From positions 4,162,252 through 4,226,251 of the forward strand of contig NC_067207.1 in assembly GCF_026262505.1 (NCBI RefSeq): a DNA stretch of 64,000 nucleotides, in the 5' to 3' direction. Source of the DNA: Trichomonas vaginalis G3 (taxonomy: Eukaryota > Parabasalia > Trichomonadida > Trichomonadidae). The notes beneath the pieces were generated by a model. It did no database searches. It saw nothing but the letters and a program-made list of their open reading frames with translations, and was not told where the DNA came from. Below are positions 31,490 through 41,986 of this stretch, in pieces. Position numbers and translations under genes: made by a program. Every line of letters starts with the position of its first letter. Position 1 is the first letter of the stretch.

Positions 31490-32794
31490 ATGGAGAAAAT
31501 TAAAGCATTCAATACACTTTATGGATTTAACTGTAATGGATATTTCTTATCAAAAACCGGAACTGGAAATCCAATAGTACTCCATCGCTTTCAAAATTAC
31601 CAACTGAAATGTGAAGAAGAAATTTTCAGATTTGTTGATACTCTACCTATAAGAATTGATACTAAAAAAATAGAATACAAAGATTTCATGATGCGTTCTA
31701 AATACAAAAGTACGTATTTTGAACTCATATTTTTCAACATTTTTGATTCAAATTTATTAAATGAACCGAAAACTATTTGCCTTCTCATTACAAATGATAT
31801 GCATTCCCTAAACGATACGATGAACTTACAAAAAATCGCTAAATTCATTTACCAGCAAAATGTTCTTCAATTTTCGAAAGAAATTGTTACGAAAATACAT
31901 GCTATCAAATCACAAATCAAAAAAGAAGGTATAGAAATACTATATCAAATAGCGAAAGACTTGAATCTAAACATTGATGATAAAAAAATGTTAATCGATG
32001 AAAGATTTTTAATGTCTGTAAAGAGAAACCCTGATTTATTATTTAATAAAGAGCTTTGCATAGATGCATTTAATGAATATGTTGCATTCGCTCCTTATCA
32101 ATTTGAAACAAAATCCTCAAAAGAAATCGAATTTGGAATCGGAAACATATCGAAATTTAACCTTTTTACCTATGCTGCATCAAATGATCAACGATCTCTG
32201 TACGTTAAACTAGCAAATTCGACAATATTAGCTCATATCCTTTATACACTACTTATAGCAAGACCATTAATTATTAAAACTAACGATACCCAACGATTTT
32301 TAAATATGGCAGCTAAATTGACATGTTTTATACCGAATTTTAAAATTTCGAATGTAATAATACGAGATACTGTAAATCCTGTAGAATTATCTGAAGGTAT
32401 GATATGTATCGCCAAAGATGTTGAATACGATAACATAGAAAATGTTTCTATCCTTTCTATTGATCAGAATTTTTATGAAGGAGTGATGGCAGAGAAAGAT
32501 TCTGTGATTATGGACTTCTCAAGGCTGGAGCCTGCTCAGTCAAGCCCGTATTTCCTATTTACAGCTTATTTCAAAGCCCATCAACTTTTTAACAAAATTG
32601 AATTATGTATTAGCAAAACTGATAAAGAAAATAAGTCTGAATATAATATCTATAAGTCTTTGATCAACATAGGAATCAAAAGATGCGATTACCACTTAGT
32701 TTCGAAGTGGTTCCGGCTTCTGGGTTATAATGATGAATCAGAACTATTATTGAGGCATGCACCTCCAATTCAAAAAGGTGCCTGCTTCTTCTGA
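31490..32794 (+). CDS. unknown protein, possibly DENN/folliculin-like
   Basis: 434 residues from MEKIKAFNTLYGFN. No signal peptide. An N-terminal alpha/beta region (1-115) is followed by helices. A mixed domain from about 210 on contains LANSTILAHILYTLLIARP, then TNDTQRFLNMAAKLTCFIP, then ISNVIIRDTV. The order (helix, hydrophobic strand with RPLII, helix, FIP) recalls the DENN half of folliculin/SMCR8-type proteins, which regulate small GTPases on endolysosomes. The similarity is only by eye and could be wrong. The C-terminal part (KSLINIGIKRCDYHLVSKWF) is helical. The gene looks intact, with a good Inr. Confidence 0.6.
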   Translation: MEKIKAFNTLYGFNCNGYFLSKTGTGNPIVLHRFQNYQLKCEEEIFRFVDTLPIRIDTKKIEYKDFMMRSKYKSTYFELIFFNIFDSNLLNEPKTICLLITNDMHSLNDTMNLQKIAKFIYQQNVLQFSKEIVTKIHAIKSQIKKEGIEILYQIAKDLNLNIDDKKMLIDERFLMSVKRNPDLLFNKELCIDAFNEYVAFAPYQFETKSSKEIEFGIGNISKFNLFTYAASNDQRSLYVKLANSTILAHILYTLLIARPLIIKTNDTQRFLNMAAKLTCFIPNFKISNVIIRDTVNPVELSEGMICIAKDVEYDNIENVSILSIDQNFYEGVMAEKDSVIMDFSRLEPAQSSPYFLFTAYFKAHQLFNKIELCISKTDKENKSEYNIYKSLINIGIKRCDYHLVSKWFRLLGYNDESELLLRHAPPIQKGACFF

Positions 32795-33318
32795 ATGTTA
32801 TTTGTTGTGTTATTTTAAATAAAAAAATTCGATAGTCTTTAGTTATTAAAAATTCTATTTGAAATAGCTTTTGCATCACATGTTAGACCATTACGACCTC
32901 TAAGTATTACAATAAAAATTCCAAATTTTTTTCAAAAATAAAAAAATAATTATCAATTTAACAATTTTTTAATTCAAAATTAGTATTTCAAAAAAAATTT
33001 GGAAAAAATTAACTCAGTGATTTAAACATATTTTAGGAATAGATAAAATTTTATTAACAAAAATCATTCAAATAAGAGATTTCCTATTTGGTGATATTAA
33101 ATCAATTAATTCAATAGTTTCATCGCAACAAATATTTTTACATTTTAGTGAAAATTATGATTTGTAAATGAAAACCATTGAAATATCATTAGATAAAATA
33201 AGAGCCAAATATAATTTCTCAAATCCTTAATGAGGAATTGGGAATATATTTCGTAACACGATGAAAAAAGCTTTATGAAAAACTACATGTATAAAACAAG
33301 AAAATGAACTAAACAGAT
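32795..33318. other. intergenic between convergent genes
   Basis: 524 bp, very AT-rich, nothing recognised. Confidence 0.4.
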
Positions 33319-33801
33319 TTAACAGAAGAACCAAGAATCATCTTCACCTGGAGAGGTAAGGAACAAATCTTCAAGAATTGACACCTCTGGTGTTTTTATT
33401 TCTTTCTTTTCGACAATTTTTTGAGGAATTGAAAAAGAGTCTTCATTACCGCGCTTTATTCTTCTTTGAATCAAAAGGAAATGATTTTTCACATTTGCAT
33501 CCGTTCTGGAGTCAAAGAACTGGCAAAGCACTGCCCATTTAGGCCCAATCTTCATATATTTTTCAATAAGTATATTTTCCTCGTCCGGAGTCCAAGGTCT
33601 GTTTTTAACGTTAGGATTTAGATAATAATTCCACCTGTCTCTGCATTGACGCGGAGTTCTGTTATTCATTTTTTGAGCAATAGTATCCCAATCGAAAATC
33701 CCGTAGTTCTGAACTAGTTGAGTTAAAAGAGCATCCTCGTCGGCAGTGAATTTGTTCTTTTTAGTTCCTTTAATCTTTTGTCTTGGTGATACACACAGCA
33801 T
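33319..33801 (-). CDS. R2R3 Myb-like DNA-binding protein
   Basis: 160 residues. Two SANT/Myb repeats: R2 at about 17-62 (FTADEDALLTQLV, WDTIAQKM, RTPRQCRDRWNYYL) and R3 at about 69-114 (WTPDEENILIEKY, WAVLCQFF, RTDANVKNHFLLI). Recognition helices RTPRQCRDRW and RTDANVKNHF are well kept. In T. vaginalis small R2R3 Myb proteins regulate adhesin genes such as ap65-1, and the Inr-flanking region is a known Myb target. The C-terminal 45 residues are basic then acidic. Nuclear transcription factor; target genes unknown. Confidence 0.9.
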   Translation of the reverse strand: MLCVSPRQKIKGTKKNKFTADEDALLTQLVQNYGIFDWDTIAQKMNNRTPRQCRDRWNYYLNPNVKNRPWTPDEENILIEKYMKIGPKWAVLCQFFDSRTDANVKNHFLLIQRRIKRGNEDSFSIPQKIVEKKEIKTPEVSILEDLFLTSPGEDDSWFFC

Positions 33802-33815
33802 AAATTAAAGGATAA

Positions 33816-33822
33816 CTAATGA
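33816..33822 (-). promoter_or_regulatory. Inr core promoter of the Myb gene
   Basis: Minus-strand TCATTAG, presumed +1 A at 33820, 19 nt before the ATG at 33801. Confidence 0.55.
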
Positions 33823-34641
33823 TGCGATTCCACATCATATTTTCAGGACAACCGTTCCTATTCTAAAATCAGATAAAATATAATATATCAAATATTTAGA
33901 TAATACTATATAATTTTATTTATATCATTCAATCCTTTGAAAGTCGGTTTATCTGCCATATAATTTAATAGTAATTTGAAGAATATAATACAATGTTCAA
34001 AATATATACTAATTTCTATATTTATTGAATTATACTTTTGTATTGAAAATGATCACATTTGTCAAAAAATAAACATCAAATAAAATCAAAATAAGTCAAG
34101 TTATCAATTTAAAGCGATTTTGATTTTAAACCATAATTCAATGAATACAATTTTATGGCGAGACAATCAATGTTGGATTGATTTATTTTGTCTTTTGGAG
34201 GTTTTTGGCTACTACTATTTTCTTCAAAATTCGAATGATTAATCATTGATTATTAAATCTCAGGTATCTTTACTGGAACACTAAAATTTTATGAAGACCA
34301 CTACATTTCGATTCTGTTTCCAAATTTAAGGGTTCCATTAAATGCATTTCAAAACGTTGAAAAAAATTTATTGAATTTTCGAAAATTATAAGTCGAAAAA
34401 TCAGATTTGTATTAAGAATAACTCATTAAAATTTAAGTATCGAAGGGTAGACTAAAATAAAAGTGACATTACCAAAAAGGGAAGTAAAAATGTGAAGTAG
34501 TGAAGGTGACCGTTTTCTTTCAGATTATTCACTTTTATCCAATGGTATTTTTAAATACCTCGTTATCCCAATTTTTCCTTTTTCTTAAATTTTCCTCAGC
34601 GGTTTTTTCAATTCAAATGGGTTCCTCGAGGAAGTCCCCTT
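33823..34641. other. divergent intergenic region
   Basis: About 0.8 kb. TTTAAGGGTTCCATTAAATG near 34327 resembles one end of the TTAA elements, but no partner end was found. Nothing else recognised. Confidence 0.4.
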
Positions 34642-34648
34642 TCATTCT
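34642..34648 (+). promoter_or_regulatory. Inr core promoter
   Basis: TCATTCT, presumed +1 A at 34644, five nt before the ATG at 34649: a nearly leaderless transcript, common in trichomonads. Confidence 0.7.
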
Positions 34649-35896
34649 ATGGAATCTTTAGATCTTACGCCTGCTCTTGCTTTCATCAAAGATCCAAGAA
34701 ACAAAATCAGGCTCACCAGAAAGGATAAAGCAACATCAGACCAGTTAATACTAATAATTCGCGAATTATTGTTTATTGCGTTCCGATCTGAACTTGACAT
34801 AGAGTCGATACAAGCATTTGACATATTACGAATAGAAAATCCATTCATTGTAGAATCTCTTTCACTTTCCAACTTTTTTATTGATTATTTTACCAAATTT
34901 CCAGTATCAGATTGCTATGCCAGCAGGTTTTGTACTCTTATAGAGAACATCATTACTTACTTCCCGAAGAACGCAGACAAGTCAATACCTTTCTTTCCTT
35001 CTTTAGTTCAGTATTGCGATCAATACCCAATAGCAATGAGTCTTGAAAAGATACTAGGAGCTAGAATGAGGTGCAGAGTGTTTCACGCGTACTTACATGA
35101 AAAAGGCTTCGTCTTTCAGCTCATAAAATTTGCAGAAAATGATAATCTCAGGAATGAAGTCTTTGGACTACTAAACATACTCATACAGAACTCCTTATTC
35201 AAGAATGACTGTAAATCCTTGGAATTTCTCGAATTAGTCTCAGATATTTACGAAGATAATACAAATCAATGGAGATTGCTCTCTAATCTCGTAAACGAAG
35301 ACAACATTGAAACACTAAGTGCATTGATACCTGCAGCCATCAATACTGTCCATCGCCAAGAAGATTTTTTTTATGAATACAAAGTTCATGCGATGAATTT
35401 CATTTTGGCAGCGACAACAGTTGATTCAACATGTATATTCAACATAGAACCACTTGTTTTGACCTCTTTGATCACTGAAATTTTTGATAAATTTTATGAC
35501 AACTCAAACGCGTTGCATTGTGCGGAGACAGGTATCTTTGTACTAATGAACACTAAATACACTCGAAAAGCGTTTGTTAAACAAGTTGTTCCATTGATAA
35601 AACAATTAGTTTTTAATTACAAATCCGTTGTTCAGAGAAGTTTTATTATGCACACTTTGCATACAATAAACTCAACAAAGGATAGGAATCCTCATATATT
35701 TGATTTGTTTGATTTCGGTGAAGACATAATTAAACAAATTGAAGATTGGTCGTGTTTATTAGCCAATCCTTACGGACAAAGTAATAAATCTAATGATTTC
35801 GTCATTTCTGCTCCTAGTTCTGAATCGGATCATAGCCATGTAACTTATCCTACTCTATCTATATCTGATTTCCCTCAACCTCAATCTGTTTGCTAA
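34649..35896 (+). CDS. all-helical repeat protein (ARM/HEAT-like), unknown
   Basis: 415 residues (MESLDLTPALAFIKDP). The protein is helical throughout, with repeated paired-helix segments (FFIDYFTKF, LIENIITYF, VFGLLNILIQN, LLSNLVNED, CAETGIFVLMN), suggesting an armadillo/HEAT-type solenoid. It weakly recalls SAPS-type PP6 regulatory subunits, but no diagnostic motif is clear. The C-terminal 40 residues are Ser/Pro-rich and probably disordered. No membrane segment. Intact and preceded by a strong Inr. Confidence 0.7.
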   Translation: MESLDLTPALAFIKDPRNKIRLTRKDKATSDQLILIIRELLFIAFRSELDIESIQAFDILRIENPFIVESLSLSNFFIDYFTKFPVSDCYASRFCTLIENIITYFPKNADKSIPFFPSLVQYCDQYPIAMSLEKILGARMRCRVFHAYLHEKGFVFQLIKFAENDNLRNEVFGLLNILIQNSLFKNDCKSLEFLELVSDIYEDNTNQWRLLSNLVNEDNIETLSALIPAAINTVHRQEDFFYEYKVHAMNFILAATTVDSTCIFNIEPLVLTSLITEIFDKFYDNSNALHCAETGIFVLMNTKYTRKAFVKQVVPLIKQLVFNYKSVVQRSFIMHTLHTINSTKDRNPHIFDLFDFGEDIIKQIEDWSCLLANPYGQSNKSNDFVISAPSSESDHSHVTYPTLSISDFPQPQSVC

Positions 35897-35924
35897 ATAA
35901 TTTTTTTGTATTATATATATATTT

Positions 35925-36197
35925 TTAAAAAGTGAACTTACCACTTTTCTGACATCCTCTCAATTTTTTTGACAGTCTTGTTTTTTACAATTAGTATGTA
36001 GTATATTATGTTCGAGTTGTAAAGCTAAAATACTGATATTGAGAGAGGAAGCACTTCTCTTTTTTTACCAATTTTCTAAGTTAAAAAGTTAATAATTTTG
36101 ATTAGGAAAAAGTTATATTAAATCTCAATATAATAACTTTTCAATAAAGATTGGGTTTTTGAGAACATGCCAGAAAGTGGTATAAGTGCTTCATTAA
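35925..36197. mobile_element. TTAA-flanked MITE, 265 bp, diverged
   Basis: TTAA at 35925-35928 and 36194-36197 bracket imperfect inverted ends. The left end has ACTTACCACTTTTCTGACAT; the right end, inverted, has ACTTATACCACTTTCTGGCA. The same CCACTTTCTGACA core occurs at the TTAA-element end at 54037. The divergence suggests an older copy. 36198-36411 holds nothing else. Confidence 0.6.
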
Positions 36198-36411
36198 GAG
36201 TGCAATTTCGCTAATATGCATTTAATTCAAACTTCTGACAAATGACTTGAAGTAGCATTTAAAATCATATTTACCAATACTATATGTCGTACAGGAGTAA
36301 GATGCTCTTAAATCAGGTTATTGCATTTTTTTGTGTAAACATTTCATTTATCAATATTTTTGAAATAATTAGAGAACTCTTTATGAAAAATCGTCACGAC
36401 TATTAAAAATT

Positions 36412-37858
36412 ATGTCACTTTTTGACAAAAAGTCAATTTTTTATTTTATGGTACAAATAACAAAATTCTGCAATGAATTAAAGCGTGTGAATGTTATTAC
36501 AGAACTTGGTATGTTGCATATCAATATTAATGACCGAATAATCAAAACAAAGAAGTCTTCAGCGATTTGTTTTTCAGATTTAATCAAAGAGAAGTATTTT
36601 ATTGATAAATCCATTATGTCATTCAAAACACATCTAAATATTATATGTAAAGATTCAATTGATATACTTACTAACTTTATTGAAACAGGCAAACTTGAAT
36701 TTGAAGCAGATGAGCCTCATTACCACGACATATTTGAAATTGGCAAATACTTTGGAAATCAAATTCTCATACAAATCTATTCTGAACATGTTAAATCAGA
36801 TAAATCTCTTACAAATGAAAACGTTTTTCAGAAGTATGAAATTTCTGTTTTAGAAAATGATTCTACGACAATGAATGAGTGCATTGAGTACATTTCTTCG
36901 CATTTTTACAGTTTCAATGATGATGTTATTATTACAAATTTTGCCCAAAATGGATTTGAATTTTGTGAAAAAATTTTGAAATCAAAAGAACTCAAAATTG
37001 AAAATGAAGACAAACTATGCTTGTTACTTTTAGATAGGGTTTTGCAAACTGGCACGGGTTTCGAGGATTCGTGCCAGTTACGGGCGTAAAATTGAATGGA
37101 CAAAGGGCAAAAAAAGGGAAATTTTTGCAACATTGTGCCACTTTACGTGCCACTTTGCAAAACCCTACTTTTAGAGGCGTGCAGAAGAAACAATGCATTA
37201 TTCGATTTATTTGGCTATGTTAATTTACAATTTTGTTCATCGAAAGTTTATGATGAGATCTATAATTTTGCAGTTGAAAACTCGTTTGAATCAAGTCTTT
37301 TAACAATTTATAATGAAACTTTGAAGAACTATCATCTAAAAATAAGAAGTAATTTTGAAATATCAAATCAATCTATTGCATCAATTCAAGAACAAAAAAT
37401 TCGAAATCAATTTCAAATATCAAACCAATCTATTTATGCTCCTCAATCAAAATGTGTTCAAAAAGTTTCTAAAGAAATTAAAATGAAAATGTCAGCTTCA
37501 TCTGTTAGTAGTGATGATTCATATTCAAGCACAAGCACAATTGATTCCTATTCATATAATGATGAATGATCTAAAAAGATATAAACTAAAACCAAAATCA
37601 TATATTCTACAATCAAGGTGTAAAGGTAATTTTAATTTGCTGAGAAGTTGGAAGCTAGAAGGTGTCAAAGACAATGGAACATATATTGAATTGGATAATC
37701 ATTCCTATGAATTTCGACAAAAAGAAATTATGGAATTTCCAATTCAAACTAATGATTATTTTATTGCTTTCAGAATAACACAAACAAAGAATTCAGATAA
37801 TTGTGGCATTTTCAATATTAATGTTTTTGACTTCTCAGGAGAGTTAATAGAAACTTAA
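36412..37858 (+). pseudogene. BTB/BACK + F5/8-type C domain protein, broken
   Basis: The first frame (start at 36412, or the Met at 36448 if the TCACTT at 36415 is the Inr) encodes a BTB-like fold (about 30-120) and BACK-like helices (HFYSFNDDVIITNF). It is interrupted at 37035 by a 133-bp MITE. Removing the MITE and one duplicated octamer restores KLCLLLLEACRRNN and the frame runs to 37569 (SSVSSDDSYSS-type tail). A last piece, in another frame from about 37565 to 37858, is the end of a discoidin-like domain (LLRSWKLEGVKDNG, MEFPIQTNDYF, VFDFSGEL). The middle of that domain is missing. Intact family members are common in T. vaginalis and unassigned in function. Confidence 0.75.
37027..37175. 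mobile_element. 133-bp MITE with 8-bp target duplication
   Basis: The element 37035-37167 begins TAGGGTTTTGCAAACTGGCA and ends with the inverse; 20 of the first 21 bases match. CTTTTAGA is duplicated at 37027-37034 and 37168-37175. The 8-bp duplication suggests the hAT group. It contains an internal palindrome, GGCACGGGT and CGTGCCAGTT. A diverged copy in the opposite direction lies at about 62954-63098. Confidence 0.85.
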
Positions 37859-38554
37859 CCATTTATTCATGCAACCAATATAAACATTTCTTATACAACC
37901 TTAAACACCCTTATTAGACAGCTTTTTTAAGCTAGTCTCATCCTCATGTATACTTAGTAAACGATTCTGGTATGATAAAAAATTGAATTTTAGAAGTTTC
38001 ATCAAACCATAAATTAATTATTGTGCCGATCTAATAATACAAAATCAGTTCTTATAAATATCCGATAGAAAGATGTTTTAGAATCTAATGATTCTACATG
38101 TCTTTTCTTTCTTTGATGTAAGATGAACTATATGAAATTTATTTTGATTTTTATTCTTAATTTAAGGGTTGACCTTAAATTGTTATCGATTCTGAGATTG
38201 ACAGGACTTCCTTTTTCCATGGCCATAGCATTGCACTCATTCAATGTAAGCACAATTCCCAGTATGAACTCATTGCTATAAACGGTTTTCTCTTAAGCTC
38301 TTCAGATAGAAAGTTTGACTTTTCAATTATGGAGAGAGTTATGTTTTGAGTTTTGGAAATCTTGGACATTATTTCTTCAAATGAGATCCTTATTGCATAA
38401 TAAACTAAAGTTTTCAATTTCATTTTTGAATTACTTGTACAGATTCTAATTTTGAGATGGATATTATCATTTATTTGGTATATACATCAAATACATTTAT
38501 TCCAATTAAGATTTTACTAATCCTTGAAACTATACGTTTAGAGAACTTCAAAAA
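37859..38554. other. intergenic
   Basis: About 0.7 kb. TTTAAGGGTTGACCTTAAAT at 38160 is a small palindrome with a TTAAGG start. A minus-strand frame at 38241-38423 (FEEIMSKISKTQNITLSIIE) looks like a helical gene relic but was not assigned. No Inr is clear next to 38555. Confidence 0.4.
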
Positions 38555-41500
38555 ATGGATTCAGATACTCTTTCTTGCGAATGCTCAACAGATCTAGACG
38601 ATTGCACATCTGAGTCTTCACAAAAGATAAGTAGTCTTCCTGAATTAGAATCGTCTCTTCTTCCAACTAAATCCACACCAGATACATCTGAATTACTTCA
38701 AGAAATCAATTCTCAGATTGACAATGATGAATTGTTCAATGAAGCCAGCAAGATACTTGGCAAACCTATCAATTCTAGTAGTGAATTGTTAAACGAAATC
38801 AAAAGATTCAAAAATTTATCTTATAAAAACGTCGAAGTTGATTTTGAAATACAAGCATCGTTTTTAAAGGAATTCAATAAGTATTTCGGAGTTTACGCAA
38901 CTAATTTAAAGGATGCAGAGTCATATTTGCATGTTTTTCAAGATCAAATTAAACCTACTACTCAAGAAAAACCAAAACCACAGGTAGATAAACTATCAAA
39001 AGATAGGGAAGAATTGAATCGAGCTAATGAACAAATAGCAAAGCTTAAAAACGTGATTAACAATTTAGAAAGTCAAAAAAATTCCTATAAATCATCTACA
39101 CTCACCAGCGACGAAATACAGTCTGAAGCAGATCATCAACTTGGCTTAGCAAATGCAAAAATCAGTTCACTTCAAAAACAGATTGAATCATTGGAAATTT
39201 CAAAAGCTCTTACAGAACATGCTTTTGCAGATCTTGGAAATTTGATTGAGTCTCAACAGAAAGAGATAGCAAGTCTCACAGTTCATAGAGAAAAACTTAT
39301 CAAATTACTTAAAACTCATATTGAAGCAACAAAAGCTGCATTCAATTACAAACCAATTGCTGAACCTCCAGCAGCAAAACCAGTTATACAGCAACCAGTT
39401 ATTCAACATGATGATTATGAGCTAAATCTGATTTTCAATATTGTGAAAAACTCTTCGATACCAGGCAAAATTAAGAAGGAAGTTGAGGATTTATACACTG
39501 ATGTCAGATATTCTGAAGATGAGAGAATCACAAATATGATTACAAACCTATGCCAACAAATTAAACAATACGAGGTTTGTGGTAGCTCAATACGCAAAGA
39601 AAGAGAAGAAATGATTAAACGAAACAATGATGTTGAACAACATCTTGCTAATGTTCTCCAATTATTTGAAGAACAAATTAGATTCTTGCAAAAAGTTTCA
39701 AGAAACGCAGATCTTCAAGATGCTCTTATATTTAGGAAAGCCAATCCAACACCAATGCATTTAGATAAATGCACTCAAGAGGAATTAGTCAAGAAATGCG
39801 CTGTTCTTGGTAAATTCCTTGAAGATGAAATGGGATTCTTAAGTGAAGAAAAGATCAAATGCGTACTTCAGAATTCTCAAAACATCGACTCCAATCTTGT
39901 TTTCGAGCTTCAAAAGGCATCAAATATTGCATCAAGACTTGAAAAGCTCAACTCAATGCTGAACACAGGAGAAAATGCAGATACTAGAGAACTATTTGCA
40001 GTTCTCGTGGCTCAAGTCTTCATAAATGATGCTTTGTGCAATTTATCCAAAGAATTAAAATCCAAAATTGCATATTTGCAGCGTGAAATGACAAGACTGC
40101 CACAGACAACTAAAGAAGAAGTCGAAAAGTATGAGAAACAAGCAGAGGAAAACGAAGAAAGGGCAATCAAAATCCAAAAACTCGAAAAGCAAAAGAAGAA
40201 ATTGATTTCTACAATTAAAGAGTTATTACCATCACAAGAACAATGCGATAACTTGAATCAGATGCTTAAATTAGTTGTAGAGCACAAGAAACAATTGAAA
40301 TCTTCATTAATCATATTAATGAAAGAAAACCAAAAACTTAAAAACAGCCTGGAAGTTTCTCAAGAAAGAGTTCAAAGGAAGACAAAGCAAATGAAGATGA
40401 TGGGAGCTGTCATTCAAAAACAAGGAAAAATTATTGATGAAAATGAAGGTAAGATTAAAGATCTTGACAAACAAAACAACCAATTGAAGACTGATATTGA
40501 AGCTAACAATACAAAGCACAAATCAGAAATCGAACAGTTAACTAAAACATATGATGAAAAAGAGAAAACTATGAAAGAACAAATGGAGAAGTCAATGTCG
40601 GAATATGAAGAGAAATTCGTTTACTTAAAGCAAGAAATCGATGCTAAGGATAGACAAAATCATTTCGTTAATGAGGAGAAAGAAGGCTTATTAGCAGAAA
40701 TCGAACAAATCAATAGAAAGAATCAAGAAAGTATCGACAAATTGAGAGAAACAACTAATCAATTGAAGCAACAATATGAAACTGTTTTATTCGCACTCAA
40801 AGAATCTAAACAAGAGAAAGAACAATTGCTTCAAACAATCGATGATAAGAATACCGAGATCAAGTCGATTAAACAACAAATCGAATCTCTTCAGGTTGTC
40901 ATTAAAGCAAATGAAGTTAAAACTAAAACACTTCAAGAGAAATTTGATACAGAAAAATCAACAATCCAATCCCAGTTTGATGTAAAATCAAATGCATTAG
41001 AAGCAAAGTATAATTCAATGAAACAAGAAATGCAAAAACAACACGAAGATTTCGTTTCATCTATTTCTAGATACATTCAATTCAATGATACAAATGAATT
41101 GGAGCAAAAGTTATCAGAGCTTTTGAATTTCCATGTAAAATATTCTCAGCAAGTTTCAGAAATGGAGAACATCCAGCTGATGTTGAATTGCCACGGCTGT
41201 ATGAAATCTCTCTCTGATGCAGTGAAGAAGATAATAGAAGAGAAGCCTAAAGAAGTTACTGTAGAAAAAGTTGTTTACAGAGTTGATCCTTGTGTAGAAA
41301 CTCAAGCAGCATCAAGCAGGAAATGGGAAGCTTGGGCAAGAAGAGTTCTTTCTGCAGTTTCAGAGAACAGACCATCAAATCAAGACACTGATAAAATGAG
41401 ACAGTGTTTAGAAGAAATTATACTTTCTTCTGCTCATAATCATGTAGTCACAGATAGATTAGTAACTCTCAGAGCAGAAAAGGTTATTATGATTAACCAT

Positions 41501-41623
41501 ACACGAGAATTACTTCGTCAACGATCGGCTCCTCGTAGCAAGTGGACAACTGTTTTACCAATCGTTCTTTCTTGTATGCGTATGATGCGAGCAACTGGCT
41601 ATGCTCAACTTAACAAACAGTAA
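38555..41623 (+). CDS. giant coiled-coil protein (paralogue of the gene at 23748)
   Basis: 1022 residues. A Ser/acidic N-terminus (MDSDTLSCECSTDLDD) leads into coiled coil at about 145-250, a central folded domain at about 285-490 (YELNLIFNIVKNSS, EEQIRFLQKVSRNA, LGKFLEDEMGFL), a long coiled coil at about 500-890, and a C-terminal domain (RKWEAWARRVLSAVS, LEEIILSSAHNHVV, LRAEKVIMINH). The C-terminal domain aligns with WEKWAKDMYSN and LRVQKKALLNH of the 23748 gene, so the two are diverged paralogues with the same order of parts. Probably a structural or tethering protein; no known domain is named. Confidence 0.85.
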   Translation: MDSDTLSCECSTDLDDCTSESSQKISSLPELESSLLPTKSTPDTSELLQEINSQIDNDELFNEASKILGKPINSSSELLNEIKRFKNLSYKNVEVDFEIQASFLKEFNKYFGVYATNLKDAESYLHVFQDQIKPTTQEKPKPQVDKLSKDREELNRANEQIAKLKNVINNLESQKNSYKSSTLTSDEIQSEADHQLGLANAKISSLQKQIESLEISKALTEHAFADLGNLIESQQKEIASLTVHREKLIKLLKTHIEATKAAFNYKPIAEPPAAKPVIQQPVIQHDDYELNLIFNIVKNSSIPGKIKKEVEDLYTDVRYSEDERITNMITNLCQQIKQYEVCGSSIRKEREEMIKRNNDVEQHLANVLQLFEEQIRFLQKVSRNADLQDALIFRKANPTPMHLDKCTQEELVKKCAVLGKFLEDEMGFLSEEKIKCVLQNSQNIDSNLVFELQKASNIASRLEKLNSMLNTGENADTRELFAVLVAQVFINDALCNLSKELKSKIAYLQREMTRLPQTTKEEVEKYEKQAEENEERAIKIQKLEKQKKKLISTIKELLPSQEQCDNLNQMLKLVVEHKKQLKSSLIILMKENQKLKNSLEVSQERVQRKTKQMKMMGAVIQKQGKIIDENEGKIKDLDKQNNQLKTDIEANNTKHKSEIEQLTKTYDEKEKTMKEQMEKSMSEYEEKFVYLKQEIDAKDRQNHFVNEEKEGLLAEIEQINRKNQESIDKLRETTNQLKQQYETVLFALKESKQEKEQLLQTIDDKNTEIKSIKQQIESLQVVIKANEVKTKTLQEKFDTEKSTIQSQFDVKSNALEAKYNSMKQEMQKQHEDFVSSISRYIQFNDTNELEQKLSELLNFHVKYSQQVSEMENIQLMLNCHGCMKSLSDAVKKIIEEKPKEVTVEKVVYRVDPCVETQAASSRKWEAWARRVLSAVSENRPSNQDTDKMRQCLEEIILSSAHNHVVTDRLVTLRAEKVIMINHTRELLRQRSAPRSKWTTVLPIVLSCMRMMRATGYAQLNKQ

Positions 41624-41986
41624 AATTCTTTTGTTATTTATTATTATAATTCAAACACTGTTTTTTACATATTATGAAAGGCAATTTTTATGATTCTTTT
41701 TTCCCAATTCCTCAAGAAAGTACAATAATTGTTAAATAATTATGAAAAATTTCAATATCTAGAAGATGATCACTTATTGAGAAAGAGTGATTGCTTCATG
41801 GAATCGCTGATATAACAGATATTCAAATTATTTAACCAGTTAACATCATAATTTAAGTATTTTTCTTACCAAATATATTTTCATATGAATAACAAGCTTC
41901 GTAAATTAGAATAACTTCAATTTCCCTTAGAATTAAATATTCTATCGGCGTATGTTGCGCCCATAAGTTAAGATTTTTTTTAGAAA
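41624..41986. other. intergenic
   Basis: 363 bp, AT-rich; nothing recognised. Confidence 0.4.
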
